A stretch of DNA of 13,886 nt, taken from contig CAIWHF010000239.1 in the NCBI GenBank assembly GCA_903912405.1, positions 1 to 13,886 on the forward strand. The letters run 5' to 3'. Below, one piece after another: positions 13,388 to 13,886 of this stretch (positions are counted from its first letter, which is position 1; each line of letters starts with the position of its first letter). The stretch comes from an uncultured Bacteroidota bacterium. Its GTDB lineage: Bacteria; Bacteroidota; Bacteroidia; Chitinophagales; Chitinophagaceae. Under the pieces are notes generated by a model. It did no database searches and was not told the DNA's origin. It was given only the letters and a program-made list of their open reading frames with translations. Both the position numbers and the translations under genes were made by a program.

Positions 13388-13759
13388 ATGGCAGATGTAA
13401 AAGCAATTGCTGAACAGTTAGTAAATTTAACTGTTAAAGAAGTACAAGAATTAGCAGACGTATTAAAAGCAGATTATGGTATCGAACCAGCTGCTGCTGC
13501 AGTAGTAATGGCTGCAGGTGGTGGCGCTGGCGAAGCAGCTGCTGAAAAAACAGCATTTGATGTAATCCTTAAAAATGCAGGTGCATCTAAATTAAATGTT
13601 GTAAAAGTAGTTAAAGATTTAACTGGCTTAGGATTAAAAGAAGCTAAAGAATTAGTTGATGGCGCTCCTAAAGCGGTTAAAGAAGGCGTAAGCAAAGCTG
13701 AAGCTGAAGATATTAAAGCTAAATTAACGGAAGCTGGTGCTGAAGTTGAAATCGCTTAA
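13388..13759 (+). CDS. rplL: 50S ribosomal protein L7/L12
   Basis: This 123-residue stalk protein has an N-terminal dimerisation domain (MADVKAIAEQLVNLTVKEVQ), a short Ala/Gly hinge (about residues 35-50, ending in GGGAGEAAAEK) and a C-terminal factor-binding domain with FDVILKNAGASKLNVVKVV, LTGLGLKEAKELVDGAPKAV and a final KLTEAGAEVEIA. It recruits and stimulates EF-Tu, EF-G and other GTPases. Four or six copies sit on each ribosome through the L10 helix encoded just upstream. Codon use is strongly biased to A/T-ending codons, as expected of a highly expressed gene. It is followed by a terminator, which sets rplKAJL apart from whatever gene follows. Confidence 0.98.
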   Translation: MADVKAIAEQLVNLTVKEVQELADVLKADYGIEPAAAAVVMAAGGGAGEAAAEKTAFDVILKNAGASKLNVVKVVKDLTGLGLKEAKELVDGAPKAVKEGVSKAEAEDIKAKLTEAGAEVEIA

Positions 13760-13783
13760 TCACGATCTTACTCTACATAAAAC

Positions 13784-13814
13784 AAAGCGCGCAAATAATT
13801 GAGCGCTTTTTTTT
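13784..13814 (+). terminator. Rho-independent terminator after rplL
   Basis: AAAGCGC (13784-13790) pairs with GCGCTTT (13803-13809). After a G/A mismatch, CAA (13792-13794) pairs with TTG (13799-13801) around the loop ATAA. Eight T residues follow at 13807-13814. It begins 25 bp after the rplL stop codon. A full stop here would make the next gene depend on its own promoter. Confidence 0.9.
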
Positions 13815-13823
13815 ATTCTTTTC

Positions 13824-13852
13824 TTGTTCTCAACATCATTTTTTGTAATTTG
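13824..13852 (+). promoter_or_regulatory. Weak candidate promoter at the right window edge
   Basis: TTG at 13824-13826 and GTAATTTG at 13845-13852 (one mismatch at the first position of TAnnTTTG) are separated by 18 bp. It lies downstream of the rplL terminator and would read out of the window, where rpoB usually follows rplL. The mismatch is at an important base, so support is limited. Confidence 0.3.
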
Positions 13853-13886
13853 CAAACAAATTAAAATAAGTTGTCTCACCCCAATA

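Noticed and set aside
1..13886. CRISPR array, insertion sequence, toxin-antitoxin or novel defence system
   Set aside because: No spaced direct repeats, transposase, integrase, tRNA attachment site or unexplained gene cluster was found; all sizeable genes are recognised core functions.

Overview
The window is AT-rich housekeeping chromosome from a member of the Bacteroidota, most likely in or near the Chitinophagales/Sphingobacteriales. That group-level guess rests on protein style only. The evidence for Bacteroidota is: TAnnTTTG-type -7 promoter elements, with TTTG or TTTC about 19 bp upstream in the best cases; near-complete absence of Shine-Dalgarno sequences in favour of A-rich start contexts; a cysteine-poor ('C-minus') L36 and S4; and the gene order infA-rpmJ-rpsM-rpsK-rpsD-rpoA-rplQ.

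Layout. (1) Positions 1-3585, minus strand: the distal spc/alpha ribosomal operon, transcribed infA, rpmJ, rpsM, rpsK, rpsD, rpoA, rplQ, with rplQ cut by the window edge. A promoter sits directly before infA, and three of the intercistronic gaps carry inverted repeats. (2) Positions 3661-4814, minus strand: a two-gene gmhA-gmhB unit for heptose-phosphate synthesis for surface glycans. (3) Positions 4844-5987, minus strand: queA (queuosine tRNA modification) with its own promoter and a terminator. (4) Positions 6091-7529, plus strand: an M20 dipeptidase transcribed divergently from queA, ending in a strong terminator. (5) Positions 7581-10012, plus strand: cmk followed by a PolX/PHP-family gene that is broken by a one-base deletion near its 3' end. 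(6) Positions 10033-11266, minus strand: an acetyl-CoA acetyltransferase converging on the PolX gene, with one terminator hairpin serving both. (7) Positions 11333-13814, plus strand: rplK-rplA-rplJ-rplL with a promoter, a long structured leader, an intercistronic hairpin before rplL and a terminator after it. A weak promoter-like sequence at the right edge may serve the next gene, probably rpoB.

Most of the window is ordinary core genome, and I see no mobile element, CRISPR array, defence system or RNA gene. The points worth a second look are: the PolX-like gene, frameshifted exactly at its last metal-ligand motif and with a degenerate polymerase site; an isolated perfect Shine-Dalgarno sequence plus a 33-codon overlapping ORF and hairpin between rpsM and rpsK, in a genome that otherwise avoids such sequences; a roughly 50-residue Ala/Pro/Glu tail on L10; a foldable leader before rplK that could be an L1 autoregulation site; and the detachment of both ribosomal clusters from their usual upstream neighbours (secY/map and secE/nusG).
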